This document shows positions 51,862 to 61,585 of a stretch of DNA of 64,000 nt, one piece after another. The position numbers were made by a program, and so were the translations under genes. The notes under the pieces are model-generated. The model had not been told where the DNA came from. It ran no database searches and saw nothing but the letters and a program-made list of their open reading frames with translations. This DNA comes from Clostridiales bacterium (lineage in GTDB: Bacteria; Bacillota; Clostridia; Oscillospirales; CAG-382). Positions within the stretch are counted from its first letter, which is position 1, and every line of letters begins with the position of its first letter. The DNA lies in NCBI GenBank assembly GCA_003343885.1, contig QAKH01000048.1, positions 77,768 through 141,767 of the forward strand, given 5' to 3'.

Positions 51862-51890
51862 AGTATATCACTTGGGCGGTGTTTTGTCAA
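51862..51890 (-). promoter_or_regulatory. tRNA-Thr promoter
   Basis: On the minus strand TTGACA (51890-51885), 17 bases, TATACT (51867-51862), with TGA just before the -10 (extended -10 type). Confidence 0.8.
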
Positions 51891-52063
51891 TATCTTTTTA
51901 GTATTTTTGATTACATTTTTCGGACTTTTTTACAATTTGCGTAATTGTAAATTTTTAGAAAAAAACCGCTGAATTATTGGAAACTTTTTTATTGAACAAT
52001 TGTAAAAAATGCTTTTCTTTGCATATTTTGTTGTATTTTTTTTGCTGTAACGCCTGGAAAACC

Positions 52064-52092
52064 TTGACTTTTTCGGAAACTCATGGTATATT
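52064..52092 (+). promoter_or_regulatory. rpoBC promoter
   Basis: TTGACT (52064-52069), 17 bases, TATATT (52087-52092). The leader is about 115 bases. Between here and the tRNA-Thr promoter (51891-52063) is A+T-rich sequence with no gene and no ribosomal protein gene. Confidence 0.75.
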
Positions 52093-52213
52093 GTTATACT
52101 GCATTATAATTGACTGATAATGGTTTGTTTCCTTATTATATTTATATGTTTCAGACCGTTTTTCAGTAAAGATTTTTCACCGACCGAGAATTTGAATGGA
52201 GTGATAGCATACC

Positions 52214-55200
52214 ATGGTGAAGCCTTGCAAGCTCGGCAACAACATTCGATACAGCTTTTCAAAGATTGACGAAAAGCTGGAAATGCCGAACCTCATCGAG
52301 GTTCAAAAGGAATCGTATGAATGGTTCCTTAAAGAGGGCATGAAAGAAGTCCTTGATGACGTTTCTCCCCTTGTCGACTACACGGGTAATCTGTTTATTG
52401 AGTTTGTTGATTTTTCTATCGACAAGACTCCCAAATATCCCGTGGAAGAATGTAAGGAGCGTGACGTTAACTACGCTGCGCATCTTCGCGTTACCGTCCG
52501 TCTTTCAAACAAAGAAACGGGCGAAGTTCAGGAATCGGAAGTATTCATGGGCGATTTTCCGCTTATGACAGAACAAGGAACTTTCATCATCAACGGTGCC
52601 GAAAGAGTCGTTGTTTCTCAGATTGTCCGTTCGCCGGGCATATACTACGAGTCAACCGACGATAAGTCAGGCAAAAAGCTTTTAGCTTCAACCGTAATTC
52701 CTTACAGAGGCGCTTGGCTCGAATATGAAACCGACGCAAACGATGTTTTCTATGTAAGAATCGACAAAAACAGAAAACTTCCGGTGACAATTTTCCTGCG
52801 CGCGCTCGGTCTCGGCACTTCAAAGCAACTCCTTGACATGTTCGGCGAAGATGATTACATCAAAGCTACCCTTACCAAGGATCTCATGGAAAGTGAAGCA
52901 CAGAAGAACGGAACTTCGGCTCAGGATGAGGCTCTTAAAGAGATTTACAAAAAACTTCGTCCCGGAGATCCTGCCATAGTTGAGTCCGCTCAGATACTCA
53001 TCAACAACCTGTTCTTTGATGCAAAGAGATATGATATTTCAGCGGTAGGCCGTTACAAGTTTAACAAAAAGCTTGCCCTTGCCAGAAGAATTGCAGGATT
53101 CAAGCTTGCATCTCCTGCAATCAATCCGTTCACAGGTGAAGTGATATGCGACGAAGGAACGCTTCTTAACCGTGAAATGGCAGAAAAGATTGAAAAATCC
53201 GGCTGCTACGAGGTTGAGTTATATACTCAAGAAGTTGACAATCCCCGCGTCTTCAAAGTTTTCTCGAACAAAATGGCGGACATGTTCGAAATAGGCGTTA
53301 TTCCTGAAGGTTATGATCTTTCTTCCTTGAATGTTTCGGAAAAGGTTCAGGTAGACGTACTCCGCGACATTCTTGATAAAACAGGCAACGAAGAAGAATT
53401 CATCGCTGCGTTCAACGAGAGAAGAAATGAGCTTATACCAAAGCATATTACCCGCGACGACATTTATGCGTCCGTAAACTACATGCTCTGCATAGCTCAC
53501 GGCTGTGGTACGGTTGATGACATCGACCATCTTGGTAACAGACGTCTTCGCAGTGTCGGCGAGCTTCTTCAGAATCAGATGAGAATCGGATTTACCCGTA
53601 TGGAAAAGCTTGTAAAAGAGCGTATGACCATGCAGGACTCCGAAAATCTGACTCCTCAGAATCTTATAAATATTCGTCCGATAGTTTCGGCAATAAAGGA
53701 ATTTTTCGGTTCCTCTCCCCTTTCTCAGTTCATGGATCAGGCAAACCCGCTTGCCGAGCTTACTCACAAGAGACGTCTTTCGGCTCTCGGTCCCGGCGGT
53801 CTTTCCAGAGACAGAGCTTCTTTCGAAGTCCGTGACGTTCACTACACGCATTACGGAAGAATGTGTCCTATCGAGACTCCTGAAGGTCCGAACATCGGTC
53901 TTATATCTTATCTTTCCACTTATGCAAAGATAAACAAATTTGGCTTTATAGAGGCGCCTTACCGCAAGGTTGACAAGCAGACCGGTATTGTTACCGACGA
54001 GGTTGTCTATATGACCGCTGACGTTGAGGACGAATACGTAGTTGCACAGGCGAACGAGTCTCTTGACGAAAACGGACGCTTTAAAAATAACCGTGTTACC
54101 GTTCGTATCCGTGAAGAGATAACGGAAGTTGAAAAAGAGCGTGTTGACTACATGGATGTATCGCCTAAGATGGTGGTATCCGTCGCAACCGCTATGATCC
54201 CCTTCCTTGAAAACGATGACAACTCCCGTGCGCTCATGGGATCAAACATGCAGAAACAGGCAGTTCCGCTTATGATGACCGAAAGCCCGATTGTCGGAAC
54301 AGGTATGGAATACAAGGCGGCTGTTGACTCAGGCGTTGTTGTTGTTGCTAAGGCTGACGGACTTGTTGAGGCTGCAAGCGGAGACAAAATTGAAGTTCGA
54401 GAGGACGACGGAAACGTACGCACCTACCACCTTATCAAGTTCAAGCGTTCAAACCAGGGCACCTGTGTTAACCAGCGCCCGATCGTATTCAAGGGCGAAC
54501 GTGTTACAAAAGGTCAGGTTATTGCCGATGGTCCCGCTACTTCAAACGGAGAAGTTTCACTCGGTAAAAACGCTCTTATCGGTTTCATGACCTGGGAAGG
54601 CTACAACTACGAGGACGCTGTTCTCCTTAACGAAAGACTTGTACGAGATGACGTTTATACGTCAATACACATAGAAGAGTATTCACACGAAGCAAGAGAT
54701 ACAAAGCTCGGACCGGAAGAAATCACCCGCGATATTCCTAACGTCGGCGAGGATGCGCTCAAGTACCTCACTTCAAGCGGTGTTATCAGTATTGGTGCTG
54801 AGGTTCACGCCGGTGATATACTTGTCGGAAAGGTAACTCCGAAAGGCGAAACCGAATTGACCGCTGAAGAGCGTTTGCTCCGTGCAATTTTCGGTGAAAA
54901 GGCAAGAGAAGTAAGAGATACTTCACTGCGTTTGCCTCACGGTGAAAGCGGAATTGTCGTAGACGTTCGTGAATTCTCAAGAGAAAATTCAGACGAGCTT
55001 CCTCCCGGAGTAAACAAGGTTGTTCGCGTTTATATTGCACAGAAGAGAAAGATTTCCGTCGGTGACAAAATGGCCGGACGTCACGGAAACAAAGGTGTCG
55101 TTTCCCGTATTCTTCCTCCGGAAGATATGCCGTTCCTGCCTGACGGTACTCCTCTTGATATAGTTCTTAATCCGCTGGGCGTTCCGTCCCGTATGAATAT

Positions 55201-55975
55201 CGGACAGGTGCTTGAAGTTCATCTCGGAATAGCTGCGAAAAAGCTCGGCTGGAAAATAATGACTCCTGTATTTGACGGAGCTAACGAGCAGGATATTGCT
55301 GAGTGTCTCAAGCAAGCCGGCATGAGAGAAGACGGAAAGACCGTTCTCTACGACGGACGTACAGGAGAACAGTTTGACAACCCTGTTACCGTCGGTATCA
55401 TGTATTACCTCAAGCTCCATCACCTTGTTGACGATAAGATTCACGCCCGTTCAACAGGTCCTTACTCACTTGTTACGCAGCAGCCTCTCGGCGGTAAAGC
55501 TCAGTTCGGCGGACAGCGTTTCGGAGAAATGGAAGTTTGGGCTCTCGAAGCTTACGGTGCAGCTTACACACTTCAGGAAATACTCACCGTTAAGTCTGAC
55601 GACGTTATCGGACGTGTAAAGGCATACGAAGCAATAGTAAAAGGACAGAACATCCCGACACCGGGTGTGCCTGAGTCATTTAAGGTTCTTATCCGTGAGC
55701 TTCAGTCATTGGCTCTCGACGTCAGGGTTCTTGACAAGGACGGAAACGAAATTACGCTCAAGGAAAGCAGTGCCGAAGAATTAGACGGCATGAAAAATAT
55801 CGTTTCCGAAGATCTCGGAGAAAATGTTGTAACAGATATAGACAATTTCATAATTGAAGATGAAAACGGAGATGCAGTTGAAGGCGAGGACAGCGACGAC
55901 GATTACTCCGACGACTACTCCGACGATTATTCCGATGACATGTTTGGCGGCGAAGATGACGGACTTGATATCTGA
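52214..55975 (+). CDS. rpoB: RNA polymerase beta subunit
   Basis: A 1253-residue catalytic subunit of RNA polymerase, complete from its N-terminus (RYSFSKIDEKLEMPNLIEVQ) to the conserved end (ESFKVLIRELQSLALDV). Familiar landmarks include the rifampicin region (FGSSPLSQFMDQANPLAELTHKRR, sensitive-type residues) and LTAEERLLRAIFGEKAREV. A tail of about 65 residues beyond the core is very acidic and holds a 12-bp tandem repeat coding for SDDY (near 55893-55938). GGAGTGA precedes the ATG by a normal distance. It has its own promoter instead of following rplJ-rplL as is usual in Bacillota. Confidence 0.98.
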   Translation: MVKPCKLGNNIRYSFSKIDEKLEMPNLIEVQKESYEWFLKEGMKEVLDDVSPLVDYTGNLFIEFVDFSIDKTPKYPVEECKERDVNYAAHLRVTVRLSNKETGEVQESEVFMGDFPLMTEQGTFIINGAERVVVSQIVRSPGIYYESTDDKSGKKLLASTVIPYRGAWLEYETDANDVFYVRIDKNRKLPVTIFLRALGLGTSKQLLDMFGEDDYIKATLTKDLMESEAQKNGTSAQDEALKEIYKKLRPGDPAIVESAQILINNLFFDAKRYDISAVGRYKFNKKLALARRIAGFKLASPAINPFTGEVICDEGTLLNREMAEKIEKSGCYEVELYTQEVDNPRVFKVFSNKMADMFEIGVIPEGYDLSSLNVSEKVQVDVLRDILDKTGNEEEFIAAFNERRNELIPKHITRDDIYASVNYMLCIAHGCGTVDDIDHLGNRRLRSVGELLQNQMRIGFTRMEKLVKERMTMQDSENLTPQNLINIRPIVSAIKEFFGSSPLSQFMDQANPLAELTHKRRLSALGPGGLSRDRASFEVRDVHYTHYGRMCPIETPEGPNIGLISYLSTYAKINKFGFIEAPYRKVDKQTGIVTDEVVYMTADVEDEYVVAQANESLDENGRFKNNRVTVRIREEITEVEKERVDYMDVSPKMVVSVATAMIPFLENDDNSRALMGSNMQKQAVPLMMTESPIVGTGMEYKAAVDSGVVVVAKADGLVEAASGDKIEVREDDGNVRTYHLIKFKRSNQGTCVNQRPIVFKGERVTKGQVIADGPATSNGEVSLGKNALIGFMTWEGYNYEDAVLLNERLVRDDVYTSIHIEEYSHEARDTKLGPEEITRDIPNVGEDALKYLTSSGVISIGAEVHAGDILVGKVTPKGETELTAEERLLRAIFGEKAREVRDTSLRLPHGESGIVVDVREFSRENSDELPPGVNKVVRVYIAQKRKISVGDKMAGRHGNKGVVSRILPPEDMPFLPDGTPLDIVLNPLGVPSRMNIGQVLEVHLGIAAKKLGWKIMTPVFDGANEQDIAECLKQAGMREDGKTVLYDGRTGEQFDNPVTVGIMYYLKLHHLVDDKIHARSTGPYSLVTQQPLGGKAQFGGQRFGEMEVWALEAYGAAYTLQEILTVKSDDVIGRVKAYEAIVKGQNIPTPGVPESFKVLIRELQSLALDVRVLDKDGNEITLKESSAEELDGMKNIVSEDLGENVVTDIDNFIIEDENGDAVEGEDSDDDYSDDYSDDYSDDMFGGEDDGLDI

Positions 55976-56016
55976 TGCTTGCAAATTTCTAACGAAAAGG
56001 AGCAATGTATAAGCTG

Positions 56017-59000
56017 ATGGCACAAAATGAACACAATGAATTTGAAGCTATAAAAATCGGTCTTGCTTCTCCCGAGATGATTCGCAAATGGTCATACGGA
56101 GAGGTAAAAAAACCGGAAACCATTAACTACCGCACTCTTAAGCCTGAAAAAGACGGCTTGTACTGTGAGCGCATTTTCGGTCCGCAAAAAGACTGGGAAT
56201 GTCACTGCGGAAAGTACAAGAGAGTACGTTACAAAGGCAAGGTCTGCGAAAAATGCCACGTTGAAATAACCACGAACAAGGTTCGCCGTGAGAGAATGGG
56301 GCACATCGAGCTTGCCTGCCCCGTTTCCCACATTTGGTATTTCAGGGCTATTCCGTCAAGAATGGGACTTTTGCTTGACGTTTCCCCTCGTTTGCTCGAA
56401 AAAGTACTGTATTTTGCACAGTACATCGTAATTGATCCCGGTGAAGCTACCGGTCTTGAAAAGATGCAGCTTCTCACCGAACAGGAATACAATCAGAAGT
56501 ATGAGTATTACGGAGATGAATTCCGTGTCGGAATGGGTGCTGAGGCGATAAAGGAGCTTTTATCCGAGATAGACTGTGAAAAGCTTTCCGCTGAACTCCA
56601 GGCTGAGCTTGAAACAGCTGTCGGACAAAAGAGAGTACGCCTTATCAAGCGTCTTGAAGTTGTGGAAGCCTTCCGCCAGTCCGGAAACAAGCCCGAATGG
56701 ATGATTTTGGACGTTGTACCGGTAATTCCTCCGGACATTCGTCCTATGGTTCAGCTTGACGGCGGACGTTTTGCAACAAGCGACCTCAACGACCTTTACA
56801 GACGTGTTATAAACAGAAACAACCGTTTAAAGAAAATGATGGAGTTAACTGCTCCGGACATTATTATCCGTAACGAGAAGAGAATGCTTCAGGAAGCTGT
56901 TGACGCCCTTATCGACAACGGCAGAAGAGGTCGTCCCGTAACCGGTCCTAACAACCGTCCGCTCAAATCTCTTTCCGAGATGCTTCGCGGTAAGCAGGGA
57001 CGTTTCCGTCAGAACCTGCTCGGAAAACGTGTTGACTATTCCGGACGTTCGGTTATAGTTGTCGGTCCTGATCTTAAGATTTATCAGTGCGGTCTTCCTA
57101 AGGAAATGGCTCTTGAACTCTTCAAGCCGTTTGTTATGAAAAGACTTGTAGAAACCGGCAAAGCTTCCAATATAAAGGATGCTAAAAAACGTGTTGAACG
57201 TGTAAGTCCTGAAGTTTGGGACGCTCTTGAGCATGTTATCAAGGATCATCCTGTTCTTCTAAATCGTGCGCCTACCCTTCACAGACTTTCTATTCAGGCA
57301 TTTGAGCCGGTTCTCGTTGAGGGACGTGCTATAAAGCTTCATCCGCTCGTTTGTACGGCGTTCAACGCCGACTTCGACGGTGACCAGATGCCGGTTCACG
57401 TTCCGTTGTCCGCAGAGGCTCAAAGCGAGGCACGCTTCCTTATGCTTTCTGCAAACAACCTGTTAAAGCCGGTTAACGGTCATGCCGTTACCGTTCCGTC
57501 GCAGGACATGGTTCTCGGTTCCTACTACCTCACTCTTCTCAAGCACGGCGAACCCGGTGAGGGTAAGATTTTCCGTGACTATGATGAAGCTATGATGGCT
57601 TATTCGGTAGGTGAGCTCGGACTTCACGCCCCGATAAAGGTAAGAATCACAAAAACACTCGACGACGGCACTGTAAAGAGCGCAATTGTTGACGCTACTT
57701 TAGGAAGGCTTATATTCAACCAGCCTATTCCGCAGGATTTGCATTTTATTGAAAGAGATGAAACCAACGAGCTTGATCTTGAAATTAACTTTGTCGTTAC
57801 CAAGGATGAGCTTGGACAAATAGTTGACCGTTCCATCAAATACCATGGAATAAGCAAAACCGCTGAGCTGCTTGACAAGATAAAGGCGATGGGCTTTAAG
57901 TATTCGACAAAAGGCTCAATCTCTATATCAGTTTCGGATATGACTGTACCTCCTCAGAAGAAAGTCATTATAGCTGAAGGCGAAAAACAGGTTGAAATGA
58001 TTTCAAAGATGTACAAACGAGGACTTCTGTCTAACGAAGAGAGAAGAGACCGTGTCATCAAAATCTGGGAAGACGCTACCAAGGACGTTACCACCGCTCT
58101 TCAAAACAACCTTGATGAATTTAACAGCATCAAGATGATGGCGGACTCCGGTGCCCGCGGTTCTATTAAGCAGATTCGTCAGCTTGCCGGTATGCGTGGA
58201 CTTATGGCTTCAACCTCCGGTAAAACAATTGAACTTCCTATTAAGGCTAACTTCCGTGAAGGTCTTAATATTTTGGAATACTTTATAGCGGCGCGCGGTG
58301 CGCGTAAAGGTCTTGCCGACACTGCTTTGCGTACGGCTGACTCCGGATACCTTACAAGACGTCTTGTTGATGTTTCACAGGACGTTATCGTCCGTGAGGA
58401 AAACTGCCATGACACAGTCGGACTTTGGGTCAGCGCTATCAAGGATAACAACGAGCTCATTGAGCCGTTGGCTGACAGACTCCTCGGCAGATACATCATC
58501 GGCGATATCACAGATCCTAACACCGGTGAGCTTATTGCTGCTGACGATACAATGCTTGATGAAAATCAGGTAAACAAGATAATAGCAGCCGGAATAGAAA
58601 AGGTACACATTCGTTCAGTTCTCAACTGCCATGCTAAACACGGCACATGTATTCACTGTTACGGTGCGGACCTTGCTTCAGGAAATCCTGTCAACATCGG
58701 TGAGGCTGTCGGAATTATTGCCGCTCAGTCCATCGGTGAGCCGGGTACACAGCTTACCATGCGTACCTTCCATACCGGTGGTATTGCCGGCGGAGATATC
58801 ACACAGGGTCTTCCCCGTGTTGAAGAGCTTTTCGAAGCAAGACGTCCTAAAAAGACATCAGTTGTTGCTGATTTTGACGGACAGATATCTATTGAAGAAG
58901 ACAAAAAAGCAAGACACGTCAAGCTCACTAACGCACAAACCGGCGAAGAGAAGATGTATATTATACCGTTCGGTACGAGAATGGTTGTACAGGACGGCGA

Positions 59001-59760
59001 CTACGTTGTCAGAGCTCAGAGCCTTACAGAAGGTAATATAAGTCCTGCGGATATAGTACGTATAAACGGCCTTGACGCAGTATATGATTATATCATAAAG
59101 GAAGTACAGCGAGTATACAGACTCCAGGGTGTTGAAATTAACGACAAGCATATTGAAGTTATTGCTCGTCAGATGACACGCAAGGTTAAGATCGAAAATC
59201 CCGGAAGCACAGATATGCTCATAGGTTCTTTGGTAGATATAAATGAATTTGACGAAAAGAACGCTCAAATCAAAGCGAGAATAGATGCAGGCGAAGTCGG
59301 CATAGCTCCGGCTGAATGCTCCCCTGTTCTCTTTGGTATTACCAAGGCTTCCCTTTCAACCGAGTCGTTCCTTTCTGCCGCTTCTTTCCAGGAAACAACC
59401 AAGGTTCTTACAGAAGCTGCAATTAAGGGTAAGATCGATCCGCTTATCGGTCTTAAAGAAAACGTTATTATCGGTAAGCTTATTCCTGCCGGAACAGGTA
59501 TGTCAATATATAAAGATATTGAAGTTACCGATCCGCAAGGAAATGTGCTTGACATGAAGAGCGCATCTCAATCATCAGCTTTTTCACCTTTTAAAGACGA
59601 TTCAGACGACTTGAGTGAGGATTACGCTGACGACTTGCTTGACGACTTGTCAGAAGACGAGGACTCAGATATGTCTGATGAACTCTCAGCAGAAGACGAA
59701 GCACTTCTTTCTGCGCTTGATTCTGCTCTTGACAAGGAAAGCGAAGACGATGAAAAATAA
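56017..59760 (+). CDS. rpoC: RNA polymerase beta-prime subunit
   Basis: The 1247-residue partner of RpoB. ATG 56017 is preferred: AAGGAG (55997-56002) lies 14 bases upstream, while the ATG at 56005 is only two bases away, too close; that 4-residue-longer form cannot be excluded. Landmarks are the N-terminal zinc site (CHCGKYKRVRYKGKVCEKC), the catalytic Mg2+ loop NADFDGDQMPVH, and the C-terminal CHAKHGTCIHCYG zinc site. The core ends near FSPFKDD; a further 50 residues are strongly acidic (DDLLDDLSEDEDSDMSDE). Only 41 bases separate it from rpoB, and a cyclophilin gene follows. Confidence 0.97.
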   Translation: MAQNEHNEFEAIKIGLASPEMIRKWSYGEVKKPETINYRTLKPEKDGLYCERIFGPQKDWECHCGKYKRVRYKGKVCEKCHVEITTNKVRRERMGHIELACPVSHIWYFRAIPSRMGLLLDVSPRLLEKVLYFAQYIVIDPGEATGLEKMQLLTEQEYNQKYEYYGDEFRVGMGAEAIKELLSEIDCEKLSAELQAELETAVGQKRVRLIKRLEVVEAFRQSGNKPEWMILDVVPVIPPDIRPMVQLDGGRFATSDLNDLYRRVINRNNRLKKMMELTAPDIIIRNEKRMLQEAVDALIDNGRRGRPVTGPNNRPLKSLSEMLRGKQGRFRQNLLGKRVDYSGRSVIVVGPDLKIYQCGLPKEMALELFKPFVMKRLVETGKASNIKDAKKRVERVSPEVWDALEHVIKDHPVLLNRAPTLHRLSIQAFEPVLVEGRAIKLHPLVCTAFNADFDGDQMPVHVPLSAEAQSEARFLMLSANNLLKPVNGHAVTVPSQDMVLGSYYLTLLKHGEPGEGKIFRDYDEAMMAYSVGELGLHAPIKVRITKTLDDGTVKSAIVDATLGRLIFNQPIPQDLHFIERDETNELDLEINFVVTKDELGQIVDRSIKYHGISKTAELLDKIKAMGFKYSTKGSISISVSDMTVPPQKKVIIAEGEKQVEMISKMYKRGLLSNEERRDRVIKIWEDATKDVTTALQNNLDEFNSIKMMADSGARGSIKQIRQLAGMRGLMASTSGKTIELPIKANFREGLNILEYFIAARGARKGLADTALRTADSGYLTRRLVDVSQDVIVREENCHDTVGLWVSAIKDNNELIEPLADRLLGRYIIGDITDPNTGELIAADDTMLDENQVNKIIAAGIEKVHIRSVLNCHAKHGTCIHCYGADLASGNPVNIGEAVGIIAAQSIGEPGTQLTMRTFHTGGIAGGDITQGLPRVEELFEARRPKKTSVVADFDGQISIEEDKKARHVKLTNAQTGEEKMYIIPFGTRMVVQDGDYVVRAQSLTEGNISPADIVRINGLDAVYDYIIKEVQRVYRLQGVEINDKHIEVIARQMTRKVKIENPGSTDMLIGSLVDINEFDEKNAQIKARIDAGEVGIAPAECSPVLFGITKASLSTESFLSAASFQETTKVLTEAAIKGKIDPLIGLKENVIIGKLIPAGTGMSIYKDIEVTDPQGNVLDMKSASQSSAFSPFKDDSDDLSEDYADDLLDDLSEDEDSDMSDELSAEDEALLSALDSALDKESEDDEK

Positions 59761-59816
59761 TTCACTGTAACAAGCTGCAGGTTTTACAGTCAAACCAAAG
59801 TATAACAACCGGATGT

Positions 59817-59853
59817 CCGGTAAGTATGAGTATAATATTACCTTACTTACCGG
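59817..59853 (+). terminator. Hairpin after rpoC, weak terminator candidate
   Basis: CCGGTAAGT (59817-59825) is complementary to ACTTACCGG (59845-59853) with a 19-base loop. No T-run follows, so it may be an RNA-processing or attenuating structure instead. Confidence 0.4.
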
Positions 59854-59890
59854 GCGCTCGGTATATTTCTCAAACTCAGGAGAACGAACT

Positions 59891-60367
59891 ATGAAAGCAA
59901 TTATAACTATGTCGGACGGAAAAACCATGACTGCTGAGCTTTATCCGGAAACAGCACCGATTACGGTAGATAATTTCGTTTCGCTCGTCAAAGATGGCTT
60001 TTACGACGGTTTAATTTTTCACAGAGTTATTGAAGGTTTTATGATTCAAGGAGGAGATCCTACCGGTACTGGCTGCGGAGGTCCCGGACATACTATAAAA
60101 GGCGAGTTTGCTTCAAACGGAATTAAAAATCCGCTTAAGCACACCCGTGGAGTTTTGTCTATGGCACGTTCATCCAATCCCAACTCAGCCGGTTCTCAAT
60201 TCTTTATCATGCACGCCGACGCGCCTCATCTCGACGGTCAATATGCTGCTTTCGGCAAGCTGACAGACGGCTTTGATACGCTTGACGCGATAGCTTGTAC
60301 AGATACTGACTATTCTGACAGACCTGTTGTCGAGCAGAAAATCAAAACCATAACTATAGAAGATTAG
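59891..60367 (+). CDS. Peptidyl-prolyl cis-trans isomerase, cyclophilin type
   Basis: Start set at ATG 59891 behind AGGAG; upstream codons lack a site. The 158-residue cytoplasmic protein has the cyclophilin core: FHRVIEGFMIQGGDPTGTGCGG with the catalytic arginine, GVLSMARSSNPNSAGSQFFIM, and HLDGQYAAFGKL. It speeds prolyl bond rotation in folding proteins. It is read in the same direction as rpoC, 131 bases on, past a weak hairpin. Confidence 0.95.
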   Translation: MKAIITMSDGKTMTAELYPETAPITVDNFVSLVKDGFYDGLIFHRVIEGFMIQGGDPTGTGCGGPGHTIKGEFASNGIKNPLKHTRGVLSMARSSNPNSAGSQFFIMHADAPHLDGQYAAFGKLTDGFDTLDAIACTDTDYSDRPVVEQKIKTITIED

Positions 60368-60425
60368 TTTTTTACATCTTTACATCAGTTACACAAAAAT
60401 TTTGAGTTTAGGGAGTGACGCTGAC

Positions 60426-61289
60426 GTGAGATTATCCGTTAATGAAGGATACTTCAGAAAAAGCCGGAGCGGTAAGCTACGTACCTTTGAACAGGCGCTT
60501 TCGCTTTGTGCGGACGGAGGTTTTGACACCATTGACGTTGGTTTTTCGAGTCTTGAACCGGAGCTTAATCCTATTCTCTCTCCCGACTATATATCTAAAG
60601 TTTATCATATGCGTGATATTTGTGATAAACTGAATATGGTTCCCGATCAATCACATGCGCCGTTCATTTTTAACAATTTAAGCAGTGACGACATACGCAC
60701 TCAGCTTGAACGCTGTGTCGAAGCAAGCGCTGTACTTGGAGTAAAAAACATTGTTGTTCATGCTGACACATATTACGAAAAGGACTTCGATTTTGACAGA
60801 GCGCTAAATGTAATATATGAAGTCTATGCGCCGATAGTTGAAAGCGCAGTAAAGAACGGGATTAAAATTGCTATGGAAACGCTGTTTGAAGACCGGGTGC
60901 CGAACGGCAAGCGAGCCCGCTTCACCTCCTGCCTTGAAGAATTGGAGGCAATAGTCGGCAAATTTTCTGACGAGTCTGTCGGAATATGCTGGGACTTTGG
61001 GCACGCACGAGTTGTGTACGGCGACAAGCAATTTGAACAGATGAAACGTGTTGGAAGCAAGATTATTGCAACGCATGTTCATGACAATATTGGTTCAAAG
61101 GATCTTCACCAAATGCCGTACTTTGGCGGCACAAACTGGGAAGAGGCTATGTCAACGCTTAAAGGGATCGGCTACAAAGGCAGTTTCACGCTTGAGCTTG
61201 TTTATGGGTGTATTCCTGACGAGCTTCTGCCTGATTATATAAAGCTGTTCCACAAGACCGGCATGTACATGCTTGAGCATGCAAACTAA
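60426..61289 (+). CDS. Sugar phosphate isomerase/epimerase-like TIM barrel protein
   Basis: Start set at GTG 60426, with GGGAG ten bases upstream; an in-frame TTG at 60402 lies before that site. The 287-residue protein is a xylose isomerase-like barrel (AP endonuclease 2 superfamily). Metal ligands fit: His in VVHADTYY, Glu in AMETLF, Asp and His in CWDFGHARV, His in ATHVHDN and the closing Glu in FTLELVYG. Such enzymes isomerise or epimerise ketoses; the substrate is not evident. It follows the cyclophilin gene by 58 bases. Confidence 0.88.
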   Translation: MRLSVNEGYFRKSRSGKLRTFEQALSLCADGGFDTIDVGFSSLEPELNPILSPDYISKVYHMRDICDKLNMVPDQSHAPFIFNNLSSDDIRTQLERCVEASAVLGVKNIVVHADTYYEKDFDFDRALNVIYEVYAPIVESAVKNGIKIAMETLFEDRVPNGKRARFTSCLEELEAIVGKFSDESVGICWDFGHARVVYGDKQFEQMKRVGSKIIATHVHDNIGSKDLHQMPYFGGTNWEEAMSTLKGIGYKGSFTLELVYGCIPDELLPDYIKLFHKTGMYMLEHAN

Positions 61290-61343
61290 TAATTAAACTA
61301 AACAAAAACAGGTACGTTTCTTTTTTGAAATGTACCTTCCGAT

Positions 61344-61420
61344 CCGTCTTTAGCTCAGTTGGATAGAGTATCAGATTCCGATTCTGAGGGCCGTGGGTTC
61401 GAGTCCCGCAAGACGGGCCA
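61344..61420 (+). tRNA. tRNA-Arg, anticodon CCG, with encoded CCA
   Basis: The acceptor CCGTCTT (61344-61350) pairs with AAGACGG (61410-61416), followed by GCCA. The anticodon stem TCAGA/TCTGA holds TTCCGAT, giving CCG, which reads CGG arginine codons. The T-arm GTGGGTTCGAGTCCCGC is canonical. A hairpin AGGTAC/GTACCT (61310-61337) lies upstream, but no clear promoter does, so the tRNA may be read from the preceding operon. Confidence 0.95.
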
Positions 61421-61425
61421 ATCGA

Positions 61426-61498
61426 GAGCCAGGCGAACCCTGTCAGGGATGCACTTCTTGACATGATAGGAAAAGTTTTCATCCTAACGTTCTGGCTC
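61426..61498 (+). other. Multi-hairpin element directly 3' of tRNA-Arg
   Basis: GAGCCAG (61426-61432) and CTGGCTC (61492-61498) close a domain that contains CCCT-GTC-AGGG (61438-61448) and TAGGA/TCCTA (61467-61471 with 61482-61486). The three-way layout begins six bases after the tRNA. It could be a small structured RNA, a processing signal or the remnant of an integration site. Confidence 0.45.
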
Positions 61499-61505
61499 AT
61501 AAACG

Positions 61506-61557
61506 AGTAAAATAATAAACGCCCACCATTTTACACGTGAGCGTTTATTATTTTACT
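61506..61557. repeat. 17-bp perfect inverted repeat
   Basis: AGTAAAATAATAAACGC (61506-61522) and GCGTTTATTATTTTACT (61541-61557) are exact inverses around an 18-base loop. The stem is A+T-rich at its outer end, giving a T-rich 3' arm on either strand, so it could also end transcription in both directions. Confidence 0.75.
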
Positions 61558-61559
61558 AT

Positions 61560-61585
61560 TTGTCACTACTTTACGAAAGTGACAA
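61560..61585. repeat. 8-bp inverted repeat next to the 17-bp one
   Basis: TTGTCACT (61560-61567) and AGTGACAA (61578-61585) flank a ten-base loop, two bases after the larger inverted repeat. The 61586-61855 stretch up to the AAA gene is A+T-rich and holds no other feature I can support. Confidence 0.6.
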
